DNA from: Clostridium sp. AWRP
GTDB lineage: Bacteria; Bacillota; Clostridia; Clostridiales; Clostridiaceae
Length of the DNA: 64,000 bases
Assembly: GCF_004006395.2 (NCBI RefSeq)
Contig: NZ_CP029758.2
Location: 4,515,118-4,579,117, forward strand
Direction: 5' to 3'
Every line of letters starts with the position of its first letter. Position 1 is the first letter of the stretch. Positions 42,535-52,558 of the stretch are shown here, one piece after another. Below the pieces are notes generated by a model. That model had not been told where the DNA came from and made no database searches. It saw nothing but the letters and a program-made list of their open reading frames with translations. The position numbers were made by a program, and so were the translations under genes.

Positions 42535-43869
42535 CTATTCCTGATGTATAACATCTAAATTACCAAACTTACTGAACTGACCCATCCATGCCAATTTTAC
42601 AGTACCTGTAGGACCATTTCTCTGTTTTGCAATAATACATTCCGCAATATTTTTATCTTCTGTATCCTTATCATAGTATTCATCCCTGTACAAAAACATA
42701 ACTATATCTGCATCCTGCTCTATTGATCCAGATTCCCTTAAATCTGACAACATAGGTCTATGATCCGTTCTAGCTTCAGGTGCACGTGATAATTGTGACA
42801 AGGCAATAACAGGACATTCCATTTCCTTTGCTAGTGCTTTTATGGATCTGGATATCTCTGAAACCTCCTGTTGCCTATTCTCTGAGCCTTTACCTCCGCT
42901 CATAAGCTGTAGGTAATCCACAACTATCATATCTATTCCATGTTCCATCTTTAATCTTCTGCATTTAGACCTCATTTCCATAATGGTTATACCTGCAGTA
43001 TCATCTATAAATATCTTTGCAGCAGCAAGAGGTCCTGAAGCCCTAGCTATATTTTCCCAGTCCTTATCTTCCAAATTTCCCGTTCTTAAATTCAACATAT
43101 CTACATGTGCCTCAGAACATAAGAGCTTATAAGCTAATTGTTCTTTTGACATTTCAAGAGAAAACATAGCTATTTTTTTACCTTCCCTTAAAGCCGCATA
43201 TTCCGCTATATTTAATGCAAAAGTTGTTTTGCCCATAGAAGGTCTAGCTGCCACAAGTACCATATCTCCCTTTTGAAAGCCCGACGTCTTAGCATCTAAC
43301 TCTCTAAATCCAGAGGCCACTCCTGTAGTTTCACCTTTATTGTTGAATAACCTCTCTATTTCAGTAAATCCTCTTTCAAGTACAACATTCATAGGCTCAA
43401 AATCAGAAACTTTTCTATTACTTGACAAATCAAATATAGATTTTTCAGCCATATCAATGGTTCCTACAACATCATCTTGGTTTTTATAACTTTCTTCTAT
43501 TATCTTGGTAGAAGCCCTAATAAGTTTTCTCAGGACAGATTTATCTTTTACAATTTTTATATAGGATTTTAAATTAGCAGTAGACACTATTGATCCGCTT
43601 AGTTCACTTATATAAGTTATACCACCTGCCGCTTCAAGTTTTGATCTCGATTTTAAGTTTTCAGTCAAAGTTATTATGTCTACAGCTGTATCCTTTTTAT
43701 ATAAATCAAGTATAGAATCAAAAATAACCTTATGTGAATCCTTATAAAAATCCTCGGTGTTTAGAACTTCCATAGCTTCAACTATTGAAGTTTTATCAAT
43801 AAGCATAGATCCAATTACACCTTGTTCAGCCTCTATATTATGAGGTATGCTTCTAATAGATGTATCCAT
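42535..43869 (-). CDS. dnaB: Replicative DNA helicase
   Basis: 444 aa. N-terminal domain (PHNIEAEQGVIGSMLID), Walker A AARPSMGKTTFALNIA, DMIVVDYLQLM, and the C-terminal arginine-finger region APEARTDHRPMLSDLRESGSIEQDAD are diagnostic. Hexameric helicase at the replication fork. It follows lonB and rplI on the same strand, the usual clostridial order. Confidence 0.97.
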   Translation of the reverse strand: MDTSIRSIPHNIEAEQGVIGSMLIDKTSIVEAMEVLNTEDFYKDSHKVIFDSILDLYKKDTAVDIITLTENLKSRSKLEAAGGITYISELSGSIVSTANLKSYIKIVKDKSVLRKLIRASTKIIEESYKNQDDVVGTIDMAEKSIFDLSSNRKVSDFEPMNVVLERGFTEIERLFNNKGETTGVASGFRELDAKTSGFQKGDMVLVAARPSMGKTTFALNIAEYAALREGKKIAMFSLEMSKEQLAYKLLCSEAHVDMLNLRTGNLEDKDWENIARASGPLAAAKIFIDDTAGITIMEMRSKCRRLKMEHGIDMIVVDYLQLMSGGKGSENRQQEVSEISRSIKALAKEMECPVIALSQLSRAPEARTDHRPMLSDLRESGSIEQDADIVMFLYRDEYYDKDTEDKNIAECIIAKQRNGPTGTVKLAWMGQFSKFGNLDVIHQE

Positions 43870-43968
43870 ACAGATGCCTCACTCCCTAGAATTAAATGTT
43901 ACCATTTGCTTAATTGATCTACAGGTGAAATAGTAATTATTTTAAATTAACATTTTATTTATTTAAAA

Positions 43969-45864
43969 TCAAAAGATCAATTCCATAAGTTCCTCAATAT
44001 TTGATACAGCCTTAATTTCTATATCCTTAATATCAGTAGGTACTTCTTTGAAATTTTCTATAGGTAATACCATTGTCTTTATTCCTTTTCTCCTGGCACC
44101 ATAAGCTTTCTCAAATATTCCACCTACAGGTTTTATCTTTCCTCTTAAAGATATTTCTCCTGTTACAGCTACATCTTGCCTTAAAGGTTTTTGTAAAAGG
44201 GCACTTATAATACACACTGTAATAGCAGCTCCTGCTGAAGGACCATCAATCCTTCCTCCCCCTATTACATTTACATGGATATCATAATCACTCATATCTT
44301 TATCTGTTATCTTTCTTATAACTGAAGCGGCATTAAAGACAGAATCTTTTGCCATACTTCCTGCTGTATCATTAAATCTTACAATTCCCTTGCCCTTTTC
44401 TTTAGCTTCAAACGTAACGGCTTCTATTTCTATAGTAGAACCTATATATCCACTTACTCCTAGTCCATAAATATGACCAATTTCATAGGTAGACTTTGAA
44501 GGAACTTCTTCAAAAGGTACAAATCTACTTATAGATATAACTTTCTTTAAATCCTCTACTGAAATTTTAACTTTATCATTTAAATCATTTATTCCATTAT
44601 TATAAAGGACATATCCATAGACATCCGATAATATGTTAATAGCTTTTCTGCCTTCAATTGTATATTTACTTATAAGTTCAGATACTCCGCCCTCAATTTC
44701 AATATTAAGTTTTTCAGCCGCATCTTCCACTATTTTTTGTATATCATTCACAGAAAGCGGCTCAAAATAAACTTCAGTACATCTTGATCTAAGAGCAGGA
44801 TTTATTTCACTTGGTTCCCTTGTAGTAGCTCCTATAAGTAAAAAATCTGCAGGAGCTCCCTTCTCAAATAAATACTTTATATATTTGGGCATATTCTCAT
44901 CATCTGGATCATAATATGAAGATGAAAATTCAACTCTTTTATCTTCCAGTACTTTTAGTAGTTTATTTTGGAGCATTTCATCAAGTTCTCCTATTTCATC
45001 AATGAAAAGTACTCCTCCATGGGCTTCTGTAACAAGTCCAGGTTTTGGTTCTGGTACTCCTACTTCTGCTAAATCTCTCTTAGTTCCTTGATATATAGGA
45101 TCATGTACAGATCCAAGAAGTGGATTTGTAATTTCTCTAGGATCCCACCTTAAAGTACTCCCATCTACCTCTACAAACTTGGCATCCTTTCTAAAAGGCG
45201 TAAATTTTAACTTTTTTGCTTCTTCTAAAGCAATTCTAGCTGCTGTAGTTTTACCTACTCCCGGTGGCCCATATAAAATTATATGCTGCGGATAGGGTGA
45301 TGCTATTTTAGATAGTATAGACTTTATAGCTCTTTCTTGGCCAATTATTTCATCAAAAGTTTCTGGCCTTAGAAGTTTTTGAATATTTTTGCTAAGTCCC
45401 TTAGAATCCAGCACCTCAAGTTGAGCATACTTTTTCAAAGTTTTTGCGTTTTCAGGCCCTTTTCGCTTTTTTATAATACTGAGTCTAACCTCATCCATAT
45501 ATTTATCTTGATGTTCTGTAAGGTTTTTCTCTACTTCCTTTTCAATCTTAGTCCTTACATATCTTTCTGCCAATGTTTCTGCTATCCAATTATTAGTATT
45601 TTCTAGCGCATCATATACATTTGATTCATCTGGTATCTCAGTTAATCCTTTTCCATCACTAACTATTTTATTTAGAGCGTATATTCTTTCAAACAAATTC
45701 TCACTATTCATATAACCTTTTAAATTATACCTTACTACTCTAGAGTTCACAGTACCTTTATCCATTATTTTTTTCAAAAGATCATATAAAACTTTTACTT
45801 GAGTATTTATTGGAATAGAATCATTTAATTCCCTATTTAATCCATCAACAAATTGTAATTTCAC
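43969..45864 (-). CDS. lonB: ATP-dependent protease LonB
   Basis: 631 aa. AAA+ domain with Walker A YGPPGVGKTT and Walker B GGVLFIDEIGEL; C-terminal Lon proteolytic domain with catalytic serine in GPSAGAAI and lysine in RGKIKPVGGIFEKAYGARR. It lacks the long LonA substrate-binding N-terminal domain, as LonB does. In Bacillus the relative acts in the forespore. Lies between dnaB and rplI. Confidence 0.92.
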   Translation of the reverse strand: MKLQFVDGLNRELNDSIPINTQVKVLYDLLKKIMDKGTVNSRVVRYNLKGYMNSENLFERIYALNKIVSDGKGLTEIPDESNVYDALENTNNWIAETLAERYVRTKIEKEVEKNLTEHQDKYMDEVRLSIIKKRKGPENAKTLKKYAQLEVLDSKGLSKNIQKLLRPETFDEIIGQERAIKSILSKIASPYPQHIILYGPPGVGKTTAARIALEEAKKLKFTPFRKDAKFVEVDGSTLRWDPREITNPLLGSVHDPIYQGTKRDLAEVGVPEPKPGLVTEAHGGVLFIDEIGELDEMLQNKLLKVLEDKRVEFSSSYYDPDDENMPKYIKYLFEKGAPADFLLIGATTREPSEINPALRSRCTEVYFEPLSVNDIQKIVEDAAEKLNIEIEGGVSELISKYTIEGRKAINILSDVYGYVLYNNGINDLNDKVKISVEDLKKVISISRFVPFEEVPSKSTYEIGHIYGLGVSGYIGSTIEIEAVTFEAKEKGKGIVRFNDTAGSMAKDSVFNAASVIRKITDKDMSDYDIHVNVIGGGRIDGPSAGAAITVCIISALLQKPLRQDVAVTGEISLRGKIKPVGGIFEKAYGARRKGIKTMVLPIENFKEVPTDIKDIEIKAVSNIEELMELIF

Positions 45865-45876
45865 AAATTTTCCTCC

Positions 45877-46320
45877 TTATTTCTCTGCAATAACTACTTT
45901 TATTTTAGTGGATATCTCAGGATACAATTTAACTTCTACATCATAGGTACCAAGTTGTCTTATGTTGTTAACTGCTATTTTCTTTTTATCCACATTTATA
46001 TGAAATTTCTTGTTTAATTCATCTGAAATGTCTTTTCCCGTTATTGATCCAAACAACCTTCCATTTTCTCCTGATTTTACAGTTAATTTTATCTCTTTTC
46101 CCTTTAAACTAGCAGCAAGTTTTTGCGCTGCTTCTATTTCAGCAAGCTTTTCTTTTCTCTCTGCTTCCTTTTTGTTATTCAATATATGAAGATTTGACTG
46201 ATTTGCTTCTTCTGCAACTCCCCTTGGTATTAAATAATTTCTAGCATATCCGTCTGAAGCATTTATTACTTGCCCCTTTTTCCCTAAAGTTTTTATGTCC
46301 TTTAATAATATAACTTTCAT
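45877..46320 (-). CDS. rplI: Ribosomal protein L9
   Basis: 147 aa. N-terminal MKVILLKDIKTLGKKGQVINASDGYARNYLIPRG is the L9 signature, followed by the long connecting helix and the C-terminal rRNA-binding domain. It starts directly after the gdpP stop codon, so they are coupled. Confidence 0.97.
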   Translation of the reverse strand: MKVILLKDIKTLGKKGQVINASDGYARNYLIPRGVAEEANQSNLHILNNKKEAERKEKLAEIEAAQKLAASLKGKEIKLTVKSGENGRLFGSITGKDISDELNKKFHINVDKKKIAVNNIRQLGTYDVEVKLYPEISTKIKVVIAEK

Positions 46321-48306
46321 CTATTCTTCACTCTCCTCAGTATATTCATTTATAGCCTCATCTAATTTTTCTATAGCCTCATCTATGGTTACGGATTCTA
46401 ATTTAGCTCCTGCCATAGTCATATGCCCTCCCCCTCCTAGGCCTTCAAGTATAACTTGAACATTTATATCCCCTAAGGATCTAGCACTAATAAATACTTC
46501 ATCTTTTATTTTAACAAAAACAAAGGATGCTTGAATACCTGTAATATTTAGTAGCTCATCTGCTGCTTGGGCAACTAATAATAAATTTGCCATTTCTGGA
46601 GGACATACTGCTATAGCAATACCATTATTTATCTTTGCTGATTTTATAATTTCAGCTCTCTTTAAATAAGTCTCAAAATCATAGGAAAAAAGCTTTTTTA
46701 TATCTATGGTGTCTGCTCCCAATCTTCTTAAAAATGAAGCAGCCTCAAAAGTTCTTACACCAGTTTTAAAATAAAAATTCTTTGTATCCACACATATGCC
46801 TGCAAGAAGTGCTTCTGCCTCTATTGGTTTTATATTTGGTTTTTCTACCATATAAGGCAGCATCTCAGTAACCAACTCAGAGGTAGATGAAGCATAAGGT
46901 TCAATGTAACTTAAAAGAGAATTTTTAATGAGATCTGTAGTCCTTCTATGATGATCTATTATAACTATTCTATCAAACTTCTTAACTAATTGCATATTTT
47001 GTACATGTCCTTCACTATGTACATCTACAATTATAAGAAGACTATTTTCATCTATCTTATCTTCACAATTTTTGCTGTGTATAAAAACATTATCGTATTC
47101 CTTCTCTTCTTTTATCTTATCTAATATAACTTTTATGCTTTCATTACTATCATCTAATATGATAAAGCATTCTTTATTCATTAAACTAACTACACTGCGA
47201 ATTCCAACAGCAGATCCTAAACAATCTATATCTGGTTTCATGTGTCCAATTATAAATACATTTCTACTATCCTTTATTATATCTACAAGAGCCTGAGCTA
47301 TTACCCTAGCCCTTACTTTTGTTCTTTTTTCAATTTCCTTAGTCTTTCCTCCATAAAACAAAAGTTTATCTCCATTTTTTACAACTGCCTGATCTCCTCC
47401 ACGTCCTAGTGCTAATTCCTTAGCCGATACTGCATATTTTTCATTCTCCAAGGGAGTATCACCACCCCTGCCAATTCCAATACTTAAAGTTACTGCAAGT
47501 TTATTTCCCATATTTATTTCTCTAATAGTATCAAGTATTTCAAATTTCTTTTCCATTTCTTTTTCTATATACTTATTTTGTATGCAGAATACATATTTAT
47601 TTGATTCATACTTTCTTATCATAGCATTTAAATTTTGAGCATAACTATTTATAGTTCTCTCTATTTCAGCTATTATAAGTGGCCTATCATCTTCTTCCAT
47701 AGGCTTTACTACATCATCAAAATTGTCCACTTCCATTAACATTACTGCATCTTTGTTTGCATTTACTGAATTCATAATTTTAAAGGGTTTTGTTACGTCA
47801 TAGAAATATAAGAGTATAATTTTATCCTTAGAGTTTTCTGAAGTATCAACTATATTAGTATATATATCATAATATTTATCCTTAATCTTTATATATCTAA
47901 ATATAGTTTCCTTTCCATTTGCCACCTGCTTAACATTAAAATCTCTTACCACATTCTTAATATTTTGACCTAGTATGTCTTTTCCTTCTAGTATAGAGGA
48001 AAAATTTTGATTATACCAGAGTACATCACCGGTGATTTTTATTATAACAAGTGGAAAGGGAAGTTTTACTAGTGTATTTCTGGTAGCTATATCCAGTTGA
48101 GATGAAAAATCTTCTATAAACTTTTTCCACTTACTTTTTTTATATTCGGTATTTTTTACATTGTAAATTACAAGAAATGCATATAGACAAATAGCTATAA
48201 TTCCAACTATCATATGCCCATATGCCATCAATATTAAAATAAGAAGAGCAATTATCACCATGTACACTTTATTACCCTTTATAAAGTAATTGTACTTATT
48301 ATCCAT
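46321..48306 (-). CDS. gdpP: Cyclic-di-AMP phosphodiesterase GdpP
   Basis: 661 aa. Two N-terminal membrane helices (about 13-50), a PAS-like region, a degenerate GGDEF domain (LSIGIGRGGDTPLENEKYA) and a C-terminal DHH/DHHA1 phosphodiesterase (IIGHMKPDIDCLGSAVG, IIDHHRRT, GGGGHMTMAGAKL). It hydrolyses c-di-AMP to 5'-pApA. Classical neighbour of rplI. Confidence 0.95.
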   Translation of the reverse strand: MDNKYNYFIKGNKVYMVIIALLILILMAYGHMIVGIIAICLYAFLVIYNVKNTEYKKSKWKKFIEDFSSQLDIATRNTLVKLPFPLVIIKITGDVLWYNQNFSSILEGKDILGQNIKNVVRDFNVKQVANGKETIFRYIKIKDKYYDIYTNIVDTSENSKDKIILLYFYDVTKPFKIMNSVNANKDAVMLMEVDNFDDVVKPMEEDDRPLIIAEIERTINSYAQNLNAMIRKYESNKYVFCIQNKYIEKEMEKKFEILDTIREINMGNKLAVTLSIGIGRGGDTPLENEKYAVSAKELALGRGGDQAVVKNGDKLLFYGGKTKEIEKRTKVRARVIAQALVDIIKDSRNVFIIGHMKPDIDCLGSAVGIRSVVSLMNKECFIILDDSNESIKVILDKIKEEKEYDNVFIHSKNCEDKIDENSLLIIVDVHSEGHVQNMQLVKKFDRIVIIDHHRRTTDLIKNSLLSYIEPYASSTSELVTEMLPYMVEKPNIKPIEAEALLAGICVDTKNFYFKTGVRTFEAASFLRRLGADTIDIKKLFSYDFETYLKRAEIIKSAKINNGIAIAVCPPEMANLLLVAQAADELLNITGIQASFVFVKIKDEVFISARSLGDINVQVILEGLGGGGHMTMAGAKLESVTIDEAIEKLDEAINEYTEESEE

Positions 48307-48324
48307 TAAATGAGCCCCCAGTTA

Positions 48325-49311
48325 CTATTTTTTCAATTTTCTATAAGGGTCTAGTTTTCTAAAGTCAAATACCATGTCTATAAATCCAGCCAAGCCATAC
48401 ACTAGGGACAGCTTAGTCATAACTGTAAATACTATAATCAAAACAATAATTTTTTTAGATACCTTATACCTATTCATAAGATAGTATGTAACCAATGATA
48501 CTCCATCTAGTAAAAATACAAGTTCAAGTATAAGTCCTGAAGAATTAATCAAATACTGTCCAATTGCCATGTTGTTTCTATCAAATAATATTCCCAAAAC
48601 AAGTATAATACCAACTAATGTTCCTATTCTTGTATTCATATACCATTGATTAAAAGGTTTTGCTTCATTAACTTCATATTTTAACTTTTTAAGCACAGCC
48701 CTTGTTATTGTGTAATTTAGATATGCCAAAATAACCGAACTAGCTATAATTACTCCTGGAATAAGTCTCATAATGTATTCTGGTGTAAACATCTTAATTA
48801 ACTCTTCTACAGGTGCCAATTGACTACTGGATACCCCTGCCTGCTTATAAATACTTTTACTTATCTCCATAGATTGGTTGAAATTTTTCACTATCTTACT
48901 TACAAAACCATATATCCCATCATTACTCATTAAAACTATGTATATAGTCGTATAAATTGTTGTCCCTAAAGCCATTGCTATGGAAAGAACGATAATTGTA
49001 GTTCCAAAACTTTTTTTATTTTTCACACAATATCCTAGTGCAACTCCTGTAAATCCAACCATTATTATTGAAGATATTGCATATATAGGATTATAAAACA
49101 TTGCTATAAATATACCACTAGCTATTACAGAAATCAAAGTAACCTTATAATTATGCCTAATATACAAAATCGTTATAGGTATTGGTACTAAAAAATTAGC
49201 AACTACGGAAACTATAGGTACATATATGTTTACAAGCATTATTATTACTGTAAGTGCTATTGTAAGTCCTGCTTCTGCTAGGGCTCTTGTGTTATATGTC
49301 TTATTCTGCAT
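48325..49311 (-). CDS. YybS-like membrane protein (DUF2232)
   Basis: 328 aa from ATG 49311 (GGAGG directly upstream; an ATG four codons earlier overlaps that site and the preceding gene's stop). About 8 membrane helices beginning with RALAEAGLTIALTVIIMLVNIYVP. Conserved partner of gdpP-rplI in firmicutes; molecular role unknown. Confidence 0.85.
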   Translation of the reverse strand: MQNKTYNTRALAEAGLTIALTVIIMLVNIYVPIVSVVANFLVPIPITILYIRHNYKVTLISVIASGIFIAMFYNPIYAISSIIMVGFTGVALGYCVKNKKSFGTTIIVLSIAMALGTTIYTTIYIVLMSNDGIYGFVSKIVKNFNQSMEISKSIYKQAGVSSSQLAPVEELIKMFTPEYIMRLIPGVIIASSVILAYLNYTITRAVLKKLKYEVNEAKPFNQWYMNTRIGTLVGIILVLGILFDRNNMAIGQYLINSSGLILELVFLLDGVSLVTYYLMNRYKVSKKIIVLIIVFTVMTKLSLVYGLAGFIDMVFDFRKLDPYRKLKK

Positions 49312-49322
49312 TTTTACCTCCA

Positions 49323-49640
49323 TTATTCCCTTTCTTTGAGATAACTATATAGTTTACTTAAATCTTTGCCATCCTTTTCTATTTTGTCTTCTTCAATTAT
49401 ACCAATTTTCAATTTCTTTTTCATAGTTTGATCTACTGATTTATGTGAATAGCCAAGCCTCTCTGCAAGTAAATATAATACTATTATTCCCCCGGAAATA
49501 CAGTCTAGTATGGATTCTTGCGCTACATTACTGCCTCTTGTAAGCAATTTAAAAAAATCTGCTACTATACATAAAAGATTAGCTTTTAGATCTTCTATTA
49601 TCTTAACATTATACATTATGTTGAAATTTTCTTTTTTCAT
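49323..49640 (-). CDS. MazG-like family protein
   Basis: 105 aa, helical. Matches the clostridial MazG-like proteins (NIMYNVKIIEDLKANLLCIVADFFKLLTRGSNVAQESILDCISGGIIVLYLLAERLGY). Lacks the full EExxE-type catalytic set of true MazG pyrophosphatases, so enzymatic activity is uncertain. GGAGG precedes the start. Confidence 0.8.
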   Translation of the reverse strand: MKKENFNIMYNVKIIEDLKANLLCIVADFFKLLTRGSNVAQESILDCISGGIIVLYLLAERLGYSHKSVDQTMKKKLKIGIIEEDKIEKDGKDLSKLYSYLKERE

Positions 49641-49770
49641 ACAATCATCCTCCTAGCCTTTAATTATATTTTAGTTGCTTTCATAGCTTTATGCAATAAA
49701 TTAACATTGATTATGCTGCCAAATCATACATAAATTAAATCTATAGTACAAAACTAAATATAATTTAAAA

Positions 49771-49798
49771 AAAGTGAAGAATAAAAATTCTTCACTTT
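49771..49798 (-). terminator. Terminator after rpsR
   Basis: AAAGTGAAGAAT pairs with ATTCTTCACTTT around AAAA; on the minus strand followed by TTTTTTAAATT. Ends the rpsF-ssb-rpsR operon. Confidence 0.88.
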
Positions 49799-49803
49799 AT
49801 AAA

Positions 49804-50061
49804 CTACTCTGTTGTAAATGGCAGTAAAGCTATGTTCCTAGCTCTCTTTATAGCTACTGTAAGTTCTCTTTGATGTTTTGCACAGTTTCCAGAAATTCTC
49901 CTTGGAAGGATCTTTCCTCTTTCTGTAACATATTTTCTTAATTTATTTATATCTTTATAATCTATAAATTCAGATTTGTCCATACAAAAAGCACAAACCT
50001 TTCTCTTAGCTCTTCTCATTTTTCCGGAATTTCTTCTTCCGCCTTCTCTATTATTTGCCAT
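49804..50061 (-). CDS. rpsR: Ribosomal protein S18
   Basis: 85 aa. KVCAFCMDKSEFIDYKDINKLRKYVTERGKILPRRISGNCAKHQRELTVAIKRARNIALLPFT is the S18 signature, with zinc-type cysteines retained. Last gene of the rpsF-ssb-rpsR operon. Confidence 0.97.
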   Translation of the reverse strand: MANNREGGRRNSGKMRRAKRKVCAFCMDKSEFIDYKDINKLRKYVTERGKILPRRISGNCAKHQRELTVAIKRARNIALLPFTTE

Positions 50062-50082
50062 AATGCTTTCCCCTCCTTACTT

Positions 50083-50523
50083 TTAAAAAGGTATATCTCC
50101 ATCATCTACTGGAGTAATATCCTCTCCATAAATATTCTCATCAAAGTTTTGAGTTTTTCCAAAATTTTCAGATGAAGTTTGACTATACGAGTTCTTTGCA
50201 GATTTCTCTCCCCATTCTAGGAATTGAACTTCTTCTGCAATAACCTCAGTAACATATCTTCTAGTACCGTCTTTAGCTTCATAATTTCTAGTCTGGATTC
50301 TACCACTAATACCTATAAGTTTTCCTTTACTCATATAATTTGCTGTAGACTCAGCTTGTTTTCCCCATACAACTATAGGAATAAAATCCGCTTCTCTCTG
50401 TCCATCCTTAGAAAATCTCCTATCAACGGCTATAGTAAAAGTGGTAACTGCTGTACCATTTCCCGGTGTAAATCTCAATTCTGGATCTTTGGTTAATCTT
50501 CCAATTAAAACAACCTTATTCAA
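50083..50523 (-). CDS. ssb: Single-stranded DNA-binding protein
   Basis: 146 aa. OB-fold (MNKVVLIGRLTKDPELRFTPGNGTAVTTFTIAV) and the acidic partner-binding tip DDGDIPF. Located between rpsF and rpsR as usual. Confidence 0.97.
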   Translation of the reverse strand: MNKVVLIGRLTKDPELRFTPGNGTAVTTFTIAVDRRFSKDGQREADFIPIVVWGKQAESTANYMSKGKLIGISGRIQTRNYEAKDGTRRYVTEVIAEEVQFLEWGEKSAKNSYSQTSSENFGKTQNFDENIYGEDITPVDDGDIPF

Positions 50524-50535
50524 TCAAAACACCAC

Positions 50536-50823
50536 CTATTTTTCATCCTTTACTATTATATGTCTTATAACTGTATCTGTAATCCTGAATACTCTGTCTA
50601 ACTCTTTTGGTAATTTAGGATCAGCATTAAAATTTATTAAGGTATAATATCCTTCGTTAACTTTGTTTATTTCATAGGCAAGTTTTCTCTTACCCCAAAC
50701 ATCAACGTTTTCTATTACTCCTCCACCATTTTCTATTACACCCTTAAACTTTTCTATGTTAGCTTTACAAGCTTCTTCATCTAATGATGGCTGTAATATA
50801 AATATAGTTTCATACTTATTCAT
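50536..50823 (-). CDS. rpsF: Ribosomal protein S6
   Basis: 95 aa from ATG 50823, which has GGAGGAGGTGG upstream; a longer frame includes that site and is rejected. MNKYETIFILQPSLDEEA and the WGKRKLAYEINKVNEGYYTLINF core are typical. Binds S18 in the 30S platform. Confidence 0.97.
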   Translation of the reverse strand: MNKYETIFILQPSLDEEACKANIEKFKGVIENGGGVIENVDVWGKRKLAYEINKVNEGYYTLINFNADPKLPKELDRVFRITDTVIRHIIVKDEK

Positions 50824-50835
50824 TGATTCCACCTC

Positions 50836-50880
50836 CTCCCTTTGGGCTAATGGCTGTGATTTCACAGCAGGGACTACAGT
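50836..50880 (-). promoter_or_regulatory. Leader hairpin of rpsF, possible S6:S18 autoregulatory site
   Basis: GCTGTGA (50853-50859) with TCACAGC (50862-50868) forms a hairpin just before the ribosome site, in the position of the S6:S18-binding leader of many bacteria. The conserved core was not checked in detail. Confidence 0.4.
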
Positions 50881-50927
50881 TATTCATTTTACTACTTTTT
50901 TAACATTAAATCAATTAATTTTTTTAA

Positions 50928-51140
50928 TTATTGTATCTCTTTTCCTTCAGGTGAATTTTGCTTAATTATTTTTTTTACACTTTTCTCAAATTTATTTCTT
51001 GGAAGCATAACTATTCTTCCACATCCACAACACTTAATCTTTATATCTGCCCCAAGTCTTATTACTTCCCACTCATTACTACCACAAGGATGTCCTTTCT
51101 TCATTTCAACTACATCACCAATGTAATAAACTTTTTTCAT
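50928..51140 (-). CDS. DUF951 family protein
   Basis: 70 aa. YIGDVVEMKKGHPCGSNEWEVIRLGADIKIKCCGCGRIVMLPRNKFEKSVKKI with CxxC/C residues typical of this small family near the origin in firmicutes. Function unknown. It starts 3 bases after the MscS gene. Confidence 0.88.
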   Translation of the reverse strand: MKKVYYIGDVVEMKKGHPCGSNEWEVIRLGADIKIKCCGCGRIVMLPRNKFEKSVKKIIKQNSPEGKEIQ

Positions 51141-51143
51141 GTA

Positions 51144-52034
51144 CTATTCCCCCTTTAAATTTTTTATTACTAAATAAGGAGTTTTTATGTTTTCCTTTTT
51201 TAAAGATTCTCCTATTTCCCTTCTAAGTTTCATCTCCATATCCCACTGCGTCATAGCCTTAGCCTTACCAGCTACTCTAATGGTTACTCTGTTATCTTTT
51301 ATATTTGTTATTCCCTGAACAGTAGGTGCCTGGGTAATTGAACTATTTTCTTTGGCAAAATCCTCACATAATTGTGTCATTATTTCTATGACTTTTTGAA
51401 TATCCTCATCATAAGAAATTTCCACATCTACTGTAATTCTTATGCTCCCCTTAGAATGATTCGTTACTTTTGAAATAAGTCCATTAGGTATTATATGAAG
51501 ATCTCCATTAAAATCCCTTATTTTAGTAACTCTAAGCTCCATACTCTCTACGATTCCACTTTTATCATCTATACTTATGTAATCTCCTACGGAAAATTGA
51601 TCCTCAAATAATATAAAAAATCCATTTATAATGTCTTTTATAATGCTTTGAGCACCTAATCCAACAGCCACACCTCCTATTCCTGCAAAAGTTAAACCAG
51701 TTACACCTACTTTAGGTGATATGACTGTAATTATTGTAAATATTCCAAAAAAGTATACTGAATACCTTAATACACTTTTTAAAATAGCTCCTATAGTTTT
51801 AGCTCTTTTATCATTCAATGAAATTTTAAAATTTTTCTGTCTTGAAACATATCTGTTTATTATTTTGTTTCCTAATTTAACGATGAGATACATAACTATA
51901 AGTATAAATATCACTTTAATAATTATCCACATAAAATTATACATAGTTTGTGTAGATATGGATATTTTACCTATATTAATATTATCTTCATTCATACCAA
52001 CTTTAAAAAAAGAAAAAATACCACTTTCTTTCAT
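51144..52034 (-). CDS. MscS-family mechanosensitive channel
   Basis: 296 aa. Three membrane helices; the pore-lining segment GLTFAGIGGVAVGLGAQSIIKDIINGFFILFEDQF and the beta-domain SVGDYISIDDKSGIVESMELRVTKIRDFNGDLHIIPNG are signatures. Releases solutes on hypo-osmotic shock. Confidence 0.93.
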   Translation of the reverse strand: MKESGIFSFFKVGMNEDNINIGKISISTQTMYNFMWIIIKVIFILIVMYLIVKLGNKIINRYVSRQKNFKISLNDKRAKTIGAILKSVLRYSVYFFGIFTIITVISPKVGVTGLTFAGIGGVAVGLGAQSIIKDIINGFFILFEDQFSVGDYISIDDKSGIVESMELRVTKIRDFNGDLHIIPNGLISKVTNHSKGSIRITVDVEISYDEDIQKVIEIMTQLCEDFAKENSSITQAPTVQGITNIKDNRVTIRVAGKAKAMTQWDMEMKLRREIGESLKKENIKTPYLVIKNLKGE

Positions 52035-52049
52035 GTTTTACCTCCAGAA

Positions 52050-52301
52050 TTATAAGCAAATTTGCTTATATCCTAAATCACTTCTTTCATAAATATTTTT
52101 AATAGTTAACTTTTCTTCATTTATCAAATCTTTTACTGTCTCTATATCTTTACTATCAATTTTTATACTTATACCACAGCTTTTAGTTATAACTATTGGT
52201 GTAGGCATTATATTTACGTCTATCCCCTGTTCTTTTAAAACTTTCTCCCCATTTATAGCTCCATGAGTATTATTAAAAGTTACTACATAATATTCTTTCA
52301 T
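52050..52301 (-). CDS. DUF3343 family protein
   Basis: 83 aa. EYYVVTFNNTHGAINGEKVLKEQGIDVNIMPTPIVITKSCGISIKI fits the family, which often lies beside redox or sulfur-transfer genes. Role unknown. 15 bases upstream of mscS. Confidence 0.8.
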   Translation of the reverse strand: MKEYYVVTFNNTHGAINGEKVLKEQGIDVNIMPTPIVITKSCGISIKIDSKDIETVKDLINEEKLTIKNIYERSDLGYKQICL

Positions 52302-52558
52302 AATTATAATATCAGTTTATTAAAGCTGAACCTCCTTGTAAAATTTTACTATTATGTTATATACAACAACACTAGATTACTTTATAATTATTGTATAAAG
52401 ATTTACTTTTAGTGCATAATTTTAATAAAATTCTTTAAAATATATATCCAACAATATAATTATATAACAAAACACATTCTATTTTTCATATAAACATAAA
52501 AAATATGTTTTATTTAATTTATTAATTAGGAAAAATCGGGAAAGGAGTCTCTTACATC